Shown one piece after another: positions 51,463-61,017 of a DNA stretch of 64,000 nucleotides (positions are counted from its first letter, which is position 1; every line of letters starts with the position of its first letter). The stretch is from Eubacterium limosum (lineage in GTDB: Bacteria > Bacillota > Clostridia > Eubacteriales > Eubacteriaceae). Both the position numbers and the translations under genes were made by a program. Under the pieces are notes generated by a model, which was not told the origin of the DNA, searched no databases, and saw nothing but the letters and a program-made list of their open reading frames with translations. The DNA lies in NCBI RefSeq assembly GCF_000807675.2, contig NZ_CP019962.1, forward strand, positions 1,116,001-1,180,000, read 5' to 3'.

Positions 51463-52719
51463 TCAATTATCAAATTTCTTTACAGCTTTTTTCCACTCTC
51501 TGTCAACCAAAAAGCTTGCAAGGATACCGAGAACACCGGCGACAGCAATTAAAATAAAAATTTTATTAAAACCGATTTGAAGATTGCCGGCAGCTGCAGC
51601 AGCATCAATCCAAGAGCCTGCAACAGGGCTTACAATAATTTCAGGGATAAAGCCAATACAAGAAATAACACCCGTACAGATACCGGTCATTTCCAATGGA
51701 ATGCCAGCTTCACCCATGACAGACCAATAGGTTGATTTGATGGCATTGAAGCACAGTGACAGAACCAGTGTTAGAATGATTGACAAGGCAATAATCTGAC
51801 TGCTGAAAATCAGGAACAGGCTAACAGCTGCTGAACAGGCAAAGAAAATGGCAACAGCCTTGCTTTTAGTCGATAACTTGTCGGCAATGATACCACCGAT
51901 GACACCAGACAGAAAAACAATGATATAATTGCGGATAATTGAAATAGCGCTGGCGATATTTTCCGGCAGGTTAAGGATTTGGGTGGTATAAGTCCCCAGA
52001 TAGCCTGTACATGCAATGTAAATGGTGATACCACAGGCGATGACAAAGATTGTCAGCCAGGTACCTTTTAATTTAAGTGCATCGACCAGTCGGAATTTTG
52101 CCACTGCTGAAGGGTTGGTATCTTCCTTGATATCCTTCGGCAGGATAAAAATAAGAGCGATGGCAATGAGGATGAAAAGGGCCACATTTACCCAGATTAC
52201 AGCCTGGAAGCCAAGGGTTTCGTTGGTAAAAACCCCAAGAACCCACAGACATAAGAATGAGATAACCGTGGCGATAACACCTCTGAAGGCTTCGCTCAAG
52301 CCGAAGATTTTCCCCTGTTCGGACTCATCACCGAGCATTCTTAAATATTTTAAATAGGGGGACCAGAACGTCAGAATGCTGAAAATCGAAAAGAAGCCAT
52401 GAATAATTAAAATGATGGTGTAGGAGGGCAGCAAAGAGTAAATAAGCGAAGTAGCTGCCATTCCGAAGGCGCTGACAACCAACAGGGCTTTAGAGTTGAA
52501 CTTGTCAGCCATATAACCGCTGGGAATATAGCAGATAAAATTGATAAAAGCCACAGATGTGCCGATAAAACCGAGCTGGGTATTGGTGAGCCCTAAAATA
52601 CGGATCATCTGGTCATAGTAGGATAAACGAAAATATGGAATGAAAAACACCATGCCGGCTAAGAAGCTCAGCAGTACCAGAATAAGATTGCGCTTACCTT
52701 TGGACATTGTCTGATTCAT
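51463..52719 (-). CDS. MFS transporter, module B
   Basis: 418 residues, 12 membrane segments; the loop 2-3 motif GYMADKFNSKALLVVSAFG is the MFS signature. Transcribed after mttB2 (gap 113 bases), so it probably moves a methylated amine or its demethylated product. Full-length counterpart of the remnant at 50170. Start behind GGAGG. Confidence 0.92.
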   Translation of the reverse strand: MNQTMSKGKRNLILVLLSFLAGMVFFIPYFRLSYYDQMIRILGLTNTQLGFIGTSVAFINFICYIPSGYMADKFNSKALLVVSAFGMAATSLIYSLLPSYTIILIIHGFFSIFSILTFWSPYLKYLRMLGDESEQGKIFGLSEAFRGVIATVISFLCLWVLGVFTNETLGFQAVIWVNVALFILIAIALIFILPKDIKEDTNPSAVAKFRLVDALKLKGTWLTIFVIACGITIYIACTGYLGTYTTQILNLPENIASAISIIRNYIIVFLSGVIGGIIADKLSTKSKAVAIFFACSAAVSLFLIFSSQIIALSIILTLVLSLCFNAIKSTYWSVMGEAGIPLEMTGICTGVISCIGFIPEIIVSPVAGSWIDAAAAAGNLQIGFNKIFILIAVAGVLGILASFLVDREWKKAVKKFDN

Positions 52720-52832
52720 GTGTGAAACCTCCTTTTAAGGTTAAGAAGGAACTGTATGAAAGACGGAGGCTTTCATACAGGTTCCCTGAAAGGCAGAATG
52801 ATCGAATGTGAAAAAATTTTTAGCAATAGACA

Positions 52833-54287
52833 TCAATAACGGAATTGCGGCGGCAGGTATTCGTTGAGCAGTTTTTGCTGGGCCTTTGTGGTTTCTGGAA
52901 GCTGGTAAGCCTCAAGACGTTCCTTTACTTCTCTGCCGGCCTTGTCTCTTAAGGTGCCGTTTTGTTCAATAAGAACCGTTGAGTTTCCGCCATGACGGTT
53001 GAAAATTTTTGGCAGATAGTGTTCCTCACGGTAATCTCTGGAGGTTCTACCCTTGAGATAATCTCCCCTTGGCCCCACCTTTTTCATCAGGTCAAAGCAG
53101 GCTTTTTTATCGGAGATCATAATCCCCTGATTCACGCGCTTCAGATAGCTGGCTGTTATCTCATCCAGAACATATTTTTCGTAGCTCCCCATATTATAAG
53201 TCGCCAGCGGCCCGGCTGCGTTAAGAATAAAGTCGGATTTTCCGACAAGGCCTGTGGTTAGCATCATCATGGTTTCTGCACCAGCCTGATAGTCGGCGTC
53301 CAGAGCGCTGGAAACGCCCACACCCGTCCGGATCGGCAGGTTGTAAAAACGTCCCATTGCCAGCAAGCCCATTTGAATAAGCATGGATTCAGGAGCGCCG
53401 ACAGCAAGCTGTAATGTACGCATATCCGTCGGGCCGCTGACGCTTCCGAACATAGCCGGCACACCTGGGTTAACAAGCTGTGTTAGTACGATGGCTGCGA
53501 GAAGCGTTGCGTTGCTCTGAATGATCGAGCCCATCAGGGTTGGTGGTGAGGTAAGGTTTGTCATGCCGCAGTCGATAAAAATAACCGGCTGATTTTCCTC
53601 GATGAGACCAAACATATTTGCGAGCACCTCACTGCCGACGGCCAATGGCGAAAGGAGGGCAAGATTCGACAGTACAACCGGCTTGTCCCAGGTGTCAAAG
53701 AATTTTTTATGAAAGGCAGCAATCTCTCTGGCCGCTTCGGTTAGGTCCTTATTTTTCCAATTTAGCGGAGTGACTGCGTTTGCCTGGTAAACTGGTTTAG
53801 AGCTGTATTTGAGGCCCAGGGCGACATAGGGCATATACATATTGTCTAATGTTTTATCAATATCATCTGTATCGTAGCCGACACTGGTACTCATGCGGAT
53901 GACTTCGCTGGTTTCTGCCAGCTTATGGAAATTGACAACATCATCCAGGGTAGTATTTTTTATGGAACCATCTGTATGGATGATTTGGAAGTGTGCTGGA
54001 TTTCCGACAGTGACAGGCTCATAGCGCTTGCCGATTTTGACAGAATTGTTCAGCGCAAACAATTCAAATTCTGAGGGTGCAGTTTTAAGCGCCTCGTGTA
54101 AAAGCTGTTCGCTGATATAAACGATTTCTCCATCAACGCGCGCGCCATGCTGCCTGAAGACATCCAGGGCGCGCTGGCTTTCAAAAATAACTCCGATTTC
54201 GTCCAGAACCTTCAGTGTGTATTCATGAACCATCTCGATGTCATTGGGGCTCATAAATTTTTCATGCAGATTACGATTTAGATACAT
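52833..54287 (-). CDS. MttB-family methyltransferase without amber codon (mttB2)
   Basis: 484 residues, no internal UAG. It shares HEYTLKVLDEIGVIFES, ALFGLIEENQPVIFIDCG-like and FGSVSGPTDMRTLQLAVGAPES elements with mttB1. Expected role: corrinoid-dependent demethylation of a quaternary amine. First gene of its unit, transcribed from a sigma-54 promoter (54351-54368), divergent from its probable activator. Confidence 0.92.
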   Translation of the reverse strand: MYLNRNLHEKFMSPNDIEMVHEYTLKVLDEIGVIFESQRALDVFRQHGARVDGEIVYISEQLLHEALKTAPSEFELFALNNSVKIGKRYEPVTVGNPAHFQIIHTDGSIKNTTLDDVVNFHKLAETSEVIRMSTSVGYDTDDIDKTLDNMYMPYVALGLKYSSKPVYQANAVTPLNWKNKDLTEAAREIAAFHKKFFDTWDKPVVLSNLALLSPLAVGSEVLANMFGLIEENQPVIFIDCGMTNLTSPPTLMGSIIQSNATLLAAIVLTQLVNPGVPAMFGSVSGPTDMRTLQLAVGAPESMLIQMGLLAMGRFYNLPIRTGVGVSSALDADYQAGAETMMMLTTGLVGKSDFILNAAGPLATYNMGSYEKYVLDEITASYLKRVNQGIMISDKKACFDLMKKVGPRGDYLKGRTSRDYREEHYLPKIFNRHGGNSTVLIEQNGTLRDKAGREVKERLEAYQLPETTKAQQKLLNEYLPPQFRY

Positions 54288-54309
54288 AGTGTTTTCTCCT
54301 TAAGCAAAT

Positions 54310-54323
54310 CATTACCGGTAATG
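54310..54323. promoter_or_regulatory. Perfect 14-bp palindrome in the mttB2 leader
   Basis: CATTACCGGTAATG, between the sigma-54 promoter and the mttB2 start. Possible operator or activator site. Confidence 0.4.
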
Positions 54324-54350
54324 TCATTGATTTGTACATGTCATTTAGTA

Positions 54351-54368
54351 AAGCAATAATTATGCCAA
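54351..54368 (-). promoter_or_regulatory. Sigma-54 promoter of mttB2
   Basis: On the minus strand TTGGCATAATTATTGCTT: GG and GC separated by ten bases, matching the -24/-12 consensus. About 64 bases upstream of the mttB2 start. Confidence 0.85.
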
Positions 54369-54467
54369 CTTGGTAAACGGCAGTTTTAAAGGGAAAAGAT
54401 GCAAAAAAATTAAGCGTTTAAACTAGAATTAAATTAAATAATGATTTTTTTCATCTAAAATTAACTA

Positions 54468-54496
54468 TTGTCTGTATAGGGTTGCAGTGGTATGAT
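54468..54496 (+). promoter_or_regulatory. Sigma-A promoter of the module B activator
   Basis: TTGTCT (54468-54473), 17 bases, TATGAT (54491-54496), 22 bases before the ATG at 54518. Confidence 0.7.
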
Positions 54497-54517
54497 AACG
54501 GAAAGGGGGGAGACAAC

Positions 54518-55903
54518 ATGGATAATGAATTTAAGCACAGCGCAAAATATATGGAATATCTGAACGCGCTTCCAAAGGAAATGTATATTAAAATACTTGA
54601 GAATATTTTTACCGGCGTTTTAGTAAATGACAGGGAAGGAAATACCATTTATGTTAATCCGGCGGTTACCAGGCATTATGGAAAGAAGCCGGAGGAGATG
54701 GTGGCTCTTCGAAACTGGGGAATCTGGCAAGGCGTTGTCAGCCCGCCTGCCTATAAAGAAATGCTTGAGGTCAAACGTACGCTTTTTTACAGGCAGATGC
54801 ATTTTAACTCACAGGAAGTTTTAACAACCATCATTAATCCGGTGCTTGGCGATGGTCGGGAGCTGGAACTGATGGTTTCGGTTATTCAGGAAAATATTGA
54901 AAGCTTTGACAAGGTTTATGAAGAGGATTCCGGGATTTCTGTTGAACAGGAGAGTCCCTTTAAAAATATTATCGGCGAGAGCCAGAATTATATGAAAGAG
55001 CTGGTGCTTTTGAGACGGGCAGCAAAATCAAAAACGCCGATTTTAATTTTGGGAGAATCAGGAGTAGGTAAATCTTTAATCGCTAAATTTATCCATGATG
55101 CCAGTGACCGAAAAGACCAGCCGTTTTGGGACATCAACTGTGCGGCGATTCCTGAAAATCTGTTGGAATCTGAGCTTTTTGGTTATGTACCTCATGCTTT
55201 TACCGGCGCCGGCGGAAAAGGGAAAAAGGGGCTGATCCAGCTGGCAGACCATGGAACACTGTTTTTGGATGAGATTGGCGATTTACCCTTGTCCTTGCAG
55301 GCAAAGCTATTGTATGTTATTGAATCGGGAAAATTTCTGCCCATCGGTTCAGAAAACTATGTGGAGGCAGATGTCAGAATTCTGACAGCAACGAACCAGA
55401 ATCTTGAGAAGCTCATTGAGGAAAGAAAATTTCGGGAGGATCTGTACTGGCGAATTAATGCCATTATATCAAAAATTCCGCCGCTTAGGGATAGGAAGGA
55501 TGATATTATACCGCTTGCCTTTCATTTTCTGAAAATAAATAATCAGAATAATACTATTCAGAAGAAGTTCTCTTCGCAGTTTTTACCTCTGCTTTTAAAA
55601 TATCACTGGCCCGGCAATATCCGGGAGCTGAAAAATGTCATTGATCGATGTTATATCTTGTCTCCTGGATATACCATACAACCGGATAAGCTGCCTGATT
55701 ATATTTTTAGAGAGGAAGACAAAGTAAGTAATTCGGACAGCCTGAACTTTGATGTGATGATGGAGGCCTACGAGCGGCAGGTTATCCGTGAAATGTACCG
55801 TGCTGAAAGAACAATTGCCAGCGTTCAGAAAAAGCTGAATATGTCGCAGAATAAGGCTTACCGTCTGGTGAAAAAATATTGTGCGGATTTAATTGAAAAA
55901 TAA
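54518..55903 (+). CDS. PAS-domain sigma-54-dependent activator, module B
   Basis: 461 residues from ATG 54518; an in-frame ATG at 54482 lies inside the promoter. The N-terminal PAS domain (about 20-130, GVLVNDREGNTIYVNPAV) probably senses the amine. The AAA+ domain has Walker A GESGVGKS and Walker B LFLDEIGDL. The sigma-54 contact loop reads HAFTGA rather than GAFTGA. The C-terminal Fis-type HTH is TIASVQKKLNMSQNKAYRLV. Divergent from mttB2, whose sigma-54 promoter it should activate. Confidence 0.93.
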   Translation: MDNEFKHSAKYMEYLNALPKEMYIKILENIFTGVLVNDREGNTIYVNPAVTRHYGKKPEEMVALRNWGIWQGVVSPPAYKEMLEVKRTLFYRQMHFNSQEVLTTIINPVLGDGRELELMVSVIQENIESFDKVYEEDSGISVEQESPFKNIIGESQNYMKELVLLRRAAKSKTPILILGESGVGKSLIAKFIHDASDRKDQPFWDINCAAIPENLLESELFGYVPHAFTGAGGKGKKGLIQLADHGTLFLDEIGDLPLSLQAKLLYVIESGKFLPIGSENYVEADVRILTATNQNLEKLIEERKFREDLYWRINAIISKIPPLRDRKDDIIPLAFHFLKINNQNNTIQKKFSSQFLPLLLKYHWPGNIRELKNVIDRCYILSPGYTIQPDKLPDYIFREEDKVSNSDSLNFDVMMEAYERQVIREMYRAERTIASVQKKLNMSQNKAYRLVKKYCADLIEK

Positions 55904-55904
55904 C

Positions 55905-55943
55905 AAAAAATCCTCGGAATCTGTGAAAGTCCGAAGATTTTTT
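55905..55943. terminator. Bidirectional terminator after the module B activator
   Basis: AAAAAATC-CTCGGA pairs with TCCGA-AGATTTTTT (one mismatch). A- and T-tracts serve this gene and the convergent BCCT2 gene. Confidence 0.85.
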
Positions 55944-55969
55944 GAATAATTTAAATGCTATAAAGTTTT

Positions 55970-57577
55970 TTAGACTTTTATTTTAGATAAATCGGGATCT
56001 GTTGCTTCTGCTTCAATCCTTTCATCAGAATCATTTTCAGAGGTCTTTTCTCCGGACAGCTGCCACCCGTTTTTCTTGATGTCCTTAAAAAAGGACAGAG
56101 CCATCAGTGCGATGATCACAAGGGCGGGGACGCCGCAGATGACGGTGATGGTCTGGAAGGGGCGGATACCGCCAATCATCAGCAGGGCGATGCTGATGAC
56201 GCCAATACATAACGACCAGAAAATTTTAATCCAGGAAGGCGGTTCCTGGCCGCTTTTTAATACCTTGGTCGTGGACATGGCCATGCTGTAGGCATTGGCA
56301 TTTAAGAGGGTCTGCATACAGATATTGGCAAAGACAAAGAGCACAGGCATGAGGATACCGGCAAATGGGAGGTATTTCCAGATTGCTGCAATGGCCGCGC
56401 CCTGGCCGCCTTCGGCGAGGATGCTGCCTAAATCCAGTCCCTGCTCCAGGAAGGTATTGATGGAGAAGCCCTGGAACACGATAAAGAACATATATGTACC
56501 GATGACTGTGGCGCCAAGAAGCCCCAGAACAAGCTCACGCACAGTACGCCCTTTGGAGATACGGCCATAAAATACCCCGTTTTGGATGGACATGGTAATG
56601 TACCAGGCGTAATAGAAAACAGTCCAGTTTTGGGGAATGCCGGATTTGGCATAGGGGTCTGTGTTGCAGACAAGGTGGAGGGTGTTCTGCATGAGCATGC
56701 CCAGACCGTCTGTAAAGCTGTTAAGCATGAAGAAGGACGGCCCAAAGAGCAGGACAAAAACCAGAATCCCAAAGCCCACGTACACACGGATATTGCTGAG
56801 CAGGCCAATGCCCTTTTTAAGCCCGGCGAACAGGAGAACCGCCATGATAATACTCCAGGCCATGATCAGGACAATAGAGACGATAAAGGGAGGCTCATAA
56901 CCGATAATATTGGTAATGATGGCGACAAGGGTAGGGACGTTGACGCCCACGCAGGTCACGACAGAGGAGAGAAGAGCCACAATATAAATAATGTCAATGG
57001 TTTTTCCAAGGCCGCCCCGGGCGCGTTTTTTACCGAGCAGAGAAATGCAGGCTGTACTTGGCAGGGTATCATCTACTTTTTTACAGTAGAACTGGTAGGC
57101 AAAGAGCACTGCGATCAGGGCATAGCCCAGGTAGAAAACAGGTCCCCAGTGAAACAGCGGCATCATGGCTGCCTGCTGGAGCGCTTCCACTGTGCCGGTC
57201 TCCACGCCCCACATAGGAGACTGGTAGGTGTACAGCCACTCCACGCTTGTCCAGGTGAGCACACCGAGTCCGGCTGCGCCGGTAAAGATCATGCCCAGCC
57301 AGGAGAGGGTAGAATACTCGGGCTTTTCATTACCGAAGCGTTTTTTGCCGAGCGGCCCAAAGGCTAGGATGAGCACAACGACGATGAGAGCCAGATAGTA
57401 CCAGTCGAACAGCCAGGCAAATTTATCCGTGATAAAGGAAAAGACTGTTTCCAGTACATTGCCGGCAACCGTCGGGTTGGACATAACCACAGCTGTCAGC
57501 AGTACGGTAAAGATGAGCGGCGGAAAAAAGGTCCAGCCGTTGACCATGGAAAAAGGTGATTTTTTGTCAGATTTCAT
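55970..57577 (-). CDS. BCCT-family transporter (BCCT2)
   Basis: 535 residues, 12 membrane segments, with GRISKGRTVRELVLGLLGATVIG as the family signature. The substrate-site region GAAGLGVLTWTSVEWLYTYQSP differs from BCCT1 and is closer to carnitine/butyrobetaine-type members. The charged C-terminal tail is about 40 residues. Divergently transcribed from mttB3, both from sigma-54 promoters. Confidence 0.93.
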   Translation of the reverse strand: MKSDKKSPFSMVNGWTFFPPLIFTVLLTAVVMSNPTVAGNVLETVFSFITDKFAWLFDWYYLALIVVVLILAFGPLGKKRFGNEKPEYSTLSWLGMIFTGAAGLGVLTWTSVEWLYTYQSPMWGVETGTVEALQQAAMMPLFHWGPVFYLGYALIAVLFAYQFYCKKVDDTLPSTACISLLGKKRARGGLGKTIDIIYIVALLSSVVTCVGVNVPTLVAIITNIIGYEPPFIVSIVLIMAWSIIMAVLLFAGLKKGIGLLSNIRVYVGFGILVFVLLFGPSFFMLNSFTDGLGMLMQNTLHLVCNTDPYAKSGIPQNWTVFYYAWYITMSIQNGVFYGRISKGRTVRELVLGLLGATVIGTYMFFIVFQGFSINTFLEQGLDLGSILAEGGQGAAIAAIWKYLPFAGILMPVLFVFANICMQTLLNANAYSMAMSTTKVLKSGQEPPSWIKIFWSLCIGVISIALLMIGGIRPFQTITVICGVPALVIIALMALSFFKDIKKNGWQLSGEKTSENDSDERIEAEATDPDLSKIKV

Positions 57578-57657
57578 TTTGTTTTCAGGCTGCTGCAGCT
57601 TAGGCCCGCAACAGCCTTCCCCCTTCTTATATTTTCTTACTTACTATCTATAAACAC

Positions 57658-57673
57658 GCAATAAACATGCCAA
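57658..57673 (-). promoter_or_regulatory. Sigma-54 promoter of BCCT2
   Basis: Minus strand TTGGCATGTTTATTGC, GG-N10-GC spacing, about 80 bases upstream of the BCCT2 start. Confidence 0.85.
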
Positions 57674-57717
57674 AGCAGTAAAGGGGAAAAAGGGGAAGAT
57701 TTCAAGGGTTTTAAAAT

Positions 57718-57765
57718 GATTTTCCGAAAAGTGACGAGTGAAAATCGCTCAAATGAATGATTTTC
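57718..57765. promoter_or_regulatory. Candidate upstream activator sites
   Basis: GATTTTC (57718-57724), GAAAATC (57740-57746) and GATTTTC (57759-57765); the last two lie in an inverted arrangement GTGAAAATC...GATTTTC, then CAC a few bases later. Located between the two divergent sigma-54 promoters, where a shared activator would bind. Confidence 0.5.
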
Positions 57766-57843
57766 GTTCACATCAAAGCAAATATGGACTGGTCTGTGTT
57801 TGAAAAAAAGCGTCCAAACGCCCTGCAATGGGCTTTTTTGATT

Positions 57844-57860
57844 TTGGCATAAATATTGCG
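57844..57860 (+). promoter_or_regulatory. Sigma-54 promoter of mttB3
   Basis: TTGGCATAAATATTGCG with GG (57846-57847) and GC (57858-57859) ten bases apart; 36 bases before the mttB3 start. Confidence 0.87.
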
Positions 57861-57895
57861 TTACCTAAACAGCATCAAATACTGGAGGTATTAAT

Positions 57896-59308
57896 ATGTA
57901 TAAACGGAATTTTACAAGAAGCTTTGTCACACAGGAATCCATTGAACTCATCCACGAAAAATCACTGTACTTATTAAAGAATAAGGGGATACGGTTTTGT
58001 TCGGAGGAGCTGCTGGAGATGTTTCGGGAAAAAGGGTTTAAGGTTGACGGCGAGCTTGTCTATATAACAGAGGAACAGGTCGACGACGCTTTGGCCTCCT
58101 GCCCGAGAAATTTTGATTATGTGTCCAGGGGACACAGGCACCGCGTTGGAACAACTCAGAAAAAAACCATTGGACAGTCCTCGCTTGGGCCTGTCAATGT
58201 GCTTAAGGAGGGAGAACACCGCCCGGCTGCCGCAGAGGATTTCGTCAATTTTGTGAAGCTGTTTCAGACAAGCGACGTGATCGACGTGATCGACTGCGAG
58301 CTGCTGCATCCAAATGATGTACCGGCCCAGTACAAAACGGATTTTATGACTCTGACACCTATGATCTACAGCGACAAGCCGCTGGCAGGCCTGAACGGAA
58401 GCCGGGAAACCTGCCGCAGAGCCATCCAGCTGGCTAAAGAATTCAATGATATTCACGACCAGGTGCTCATGTCAACTTTAATCACCAGTGCGCCGCCCTT
58501 CACCTGGGACCGTCTGATGTGTGAAACCATCATCGAATACGCGAAGAACGGACAGTGCAGCTGCATCGCAGGCGTTGGCCTTGCAGGCCTGACAGCGCCG
58601 CCGTCTCTGTCAGGCGCGATTATCCAGAATAATACTGAGCGCCTTGCGGGCATTGTGGCCACACAGGTGGTAAACCCCGGCGCGCCGGTTATCTATCAAT
58701 TCTGCGCTCTGGAAACAGACCTTCGCTACTCGCTCTGTGTATGCGGCGGGGCTGAAACCAGCGTGGAATGGTTTGTCGAAAATGAGCTCGCCAATTTCTA
58801 CGGCCTCCCCAAGAGATCCCACGGATGTCTTTCAGACGCCAAACAGGACGACTACCAGTCCGGCAGGGAATCCACCATGGTCGGCCTTTCCGCTTTAATG
58901 TGCGAGCCGGAGCTGGTCTACATGCTGGCCGGAATTATGGATTCCTTTAATACACTGGGCTATGAAAAATTTATGATGGATGAGGACACCTATAAAATCT
59001 GCGGGCGTTTCCTGAGAGGCGTCGAGTTTAAGGAAGAAAACCTCTATATGGATAAAATGGAAAAAATCGAGCACTCGGCTAATTACCTAGCCAGAACCTC
59101 AAAGATTTACCGGAACGATTTTGTCTTCCCTGAAATTGCCAATCGGAAGGCTTATTCAAACTGGAAAAAGGAAGACGGCGCCATCAGCGTGCAGGAACGT
59201 GCGACGCTTGCCTGGAAAAAACGCCTGGAAGAGTATGTGCCTCTGGCGTTAGATAAAAAGCAGCAGAAAATGGTCGAAGAACTGCTGCCAAAAGAATGGA
59301 GATTATAG
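57896..59308 (+). CDS. MttB-family methyltransferase without amber codon (mttB3)
   Basis: 470 residues, no internal UAG. More distant from mttB1/2: KTIGQSSLGPVNVLKEGEHRPA, TSAPPFTWDRLMCETIIEYAK, NPGAPVIYQFCALETDLRYSLCVCGGAE. Should demethylate the amine imported by BCCT2. GGAGG site, sigma-54 promoter upstream, activator gene downstream. The substrate cannot be read from sequence. Confidence 0.92.
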   Translation: MYKRNFTRSFVTQESIELIHEKSLYLLKNKGIRFCSEELLEMFREKGFKVDGELVYITEEQVDDALASCPRNFDYVSRGHRHRVGTTQKKTIGQSSLGPVNVLKEGEHRPAAAEDFVNFVKLFQTSDVIDVIDCELLHPNDVPAQYKTDFMTLTPMIYSDKPLAGLNGSRETCRRAIQLAKEFNDIHDQVLMSTLITSAPPFTWDRLMCETIIEYAKNGQCSCIAGVGLAGLTAPPSLSGAIIQNNTERLAGIVATQVVNPGAPVIYQFCALETDLRYSLCVCGGAETSVEWFVENELANFYGLPKRSHGCLSDAKQDDYQSGRESTMVGLSALMCEPELVYMLAGIMDSFNTLGYEKFMMDEDTYKICGRFLRGVEFKEENLYMDKMEKIEHSANYLARTSKIYRNDFVFPEIANRKAYSNWKKEDGAISVQERATLAWKKRLEEYVPLALDKKQQKMVEELLPKEWRL

Positions 59309-59322
59309 CCATCCCAGTTATC

Positions 59323-59353
59323 AGGCTGTCACGCATCTGCGGACAGCCTTTTT
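59323..59353 (+). terminator. Terminator of mttB3
   Basis: AGGCTGTC/GACAGCCT 8-bp stem with an 11-base loop, then TTTT. Confidence 0.85.
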
Positions 59354-59464
59354 GAATGGGAAAAAGCATTTAAGCTGTTCCAGCAGACTTCTCTAAGGTA
59401 TAATAAAAGGAGTAAAGCCTGAAAAGCGCTTAAGAAAAACTAAGTAAAGGATCAGTACAAGACC

Positions 59465-60844
59465 ATGCTGGATATATCAAAACCATCCCATTCCCAAGAG
59501 TATATTGACTATTTAAACGCCATACCCCGGGAGACATTGCTGACGATTCTGGAAAATGCTTTTTCGGAAATTTATGTTCTGGACAAAAATGGCCGCATCA
59601 TCTATATTAATCCCGCGGCCATACGTTTATATGGGGTACCGCCCGAAGATCTGATCAATAAAAACAGCAAAACAGCAAAAAAGGATCTGTGGGACCCTTA
59701 CAGCTTTGATATGACAAAGCAGGCCCACCGGGCGATCGTGACAGAGAGCATCTATTATAAAACAAACCGGAGTATGATCTGTATCAATGTCCCGGTCTAT
59801 AATGACAACGATGAGTTTGAGCTGATGGTGTCCACCTCCCTGGATAACATCCGCGCCGTGGATTTAAGCTATCGTGATCTGAGAAACCCCATTGAGTCCA
59901 TTAACCTGGATTTCTCAGATGAGATTATTGGAAAAAGCGTCTTGTTCGAGCAGTGCCTTGCAGACCTTGAGAAGGCGGCAAAGTTTGACTGCAATATCCT
60001 GATTTTGGGTGAGAGCGGTACAGGGAAGAGCTATCTGGCCCAGATGGTGCACGAGAGCAGCCCGAGAAACCACAAGCCCTTTGTGGCCATCAACTGCGGC
60101 GCCATACCGGACGGGCTGCTGGAGAGTGAGCTGTTTGGCTATATGCCGGGGGCCTTCACAGGCGCCAACGTTAAGGGGAAAATCGGCCTTCTTAAAAACG
60201 CGGACGGCGGCACCATTTTTCTCGATGAAATTGGGGAGCTGTCTCCAGCCATGCAGGTTAAAATTCTGGATGTTCTGGAAAATAAGCGGTTTTTTCCGGT
60301 GGGGAGCAATAAGCCTGAGTATGTCAATATCCGGATCATTGCCGCGACCAATCAAAATTTAATGAATGCCATCCGGGAGAAAAAGTTCAGGGAGGATCTC
60401 TATTGGCGGCTCAATACCGTAAAGGTTGTGCTGCCGCCTCTGCGCAAAAGAAAGGAAGATATTTTCTATCTGGCGACCGCTTTCCTGAACGACTTTAACA
60501 AGCGCTACAACACGAATAAAGTTTTCAATGAAAAAATACTTTCCTGCTTTAACAATTATGACTGGCCGGGCAATGTGCGCCAGCTCAGGAATGCTGTGGA
60601 GCGCATGATCATTTTATCCGACGGCATTATTATCAATGAGGAGCTGTTTTTCCGTTATCTGGACCAGGAGGAAGACCGGGAAGAGACCGACGGCGAAACC
60701 TACAATGTAGAGGAGTTTAAAAAGCAGACGGTCATCAAGCTCTATGCAAAGCACAAATCGAGCCGGGCAGTGGCCAGACGTATGGGCATCAGCCAGTCCA
60801 CTGCCAATCTTTTGATTAACAAGTACATTAGAAATAAAGAGTGA
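59465..60844 (+). CDS. PAS-domain sigma-54-dependent activator, module C
   Basis: 459 residues. PAS domain (EIYVLDKNGRIIYINPAAIRLYG), AAA+ domain with GESGTGKS, a canonical GAFTGA loop and TIFLDEIGEL, and an HTH end (SSRAVARRMGISQSTANLLI). A TATAAT box lies at 59399-59404 with a poor -35. AAAGGA is 14 bases before the ATG, rather far. Likely regulator of the BCCT2/mttB3 pair. Confidence 0.92.
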   Translation: MLDISKPSHSQEYIDYLNAIPRETLLTILENAFSEIYVLDKNGRIIYINPAAIRLYGVPPEDLINKNSKTAKKDLWDPYSFDMTKQAHRAIVTESIYYKTNRSMICINVPVYNDNDEFELMVSTSLDNIRAVDLSYRDLRNPIESINLDFSDEIIGKSVLFEQCLADLEKAAKFDCNILILGESGTGKSYLAQMVHESSPRNHKPFVAINCGAIPDGLLESELFGYMPGAFTGANVKGKIGLLKNADGGTIFLDEIGELSPAMQVKILDVLENKRFFPVGSNKPEYVNIRIIAATNQNLMNAIREKKFREDLYWRLNTVKVVLPPLRKRKEDIFYLATAFLNDFNKRYNTNKVFNEKILSCFNNYDWPGNVRQLRNAVERMIILSDGIIINEELFFRYLDQEEDREETDGETYNVEEFKKQTVIKLYAKHKSSRAVARRMGISQSTANLLINKYIRNKE

Positions 60845-60873
60845 TGCAGTGAAAGCTGAATGCTCTCGGAAGA

Positions 60874-60920
60874 AGAAACCTCCAGGCGGTCTCTGGCCGT
60901 GAAGGAGGTTTCTCTGCTTT
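60874..60920 (+). terminator. Terminator of the module C activator
   Basis: AGAAACCTCC (60874-60883) pairs with GGAGGTTTCT (60904-60913), followed by CTGCTTTT. Confidence 0.75.
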
Positions 60921-61017
60921 TGGAGGACGCCCGGACAAAAAGCGCAAGCAAGAGCAAGAAATATTAAAACACCTCCGATATAATGGGGTATAATGCTCTG
61001 AGAAAGGAGTGGCAATA

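Noticed and set aside
57809-57840. GCCC...GGGC hairpin with T-run just before the mttB3 promoter
   Set aside because: Short 4-bp core and located between divergent promoters; it would have no transcript to terminate.
47164-59308. MttB genes as pyrrolysine-containing methyltransferases
   Set aside because: All three reading frames are complete without internal UAG, so they are the non-Pyl subgroup.
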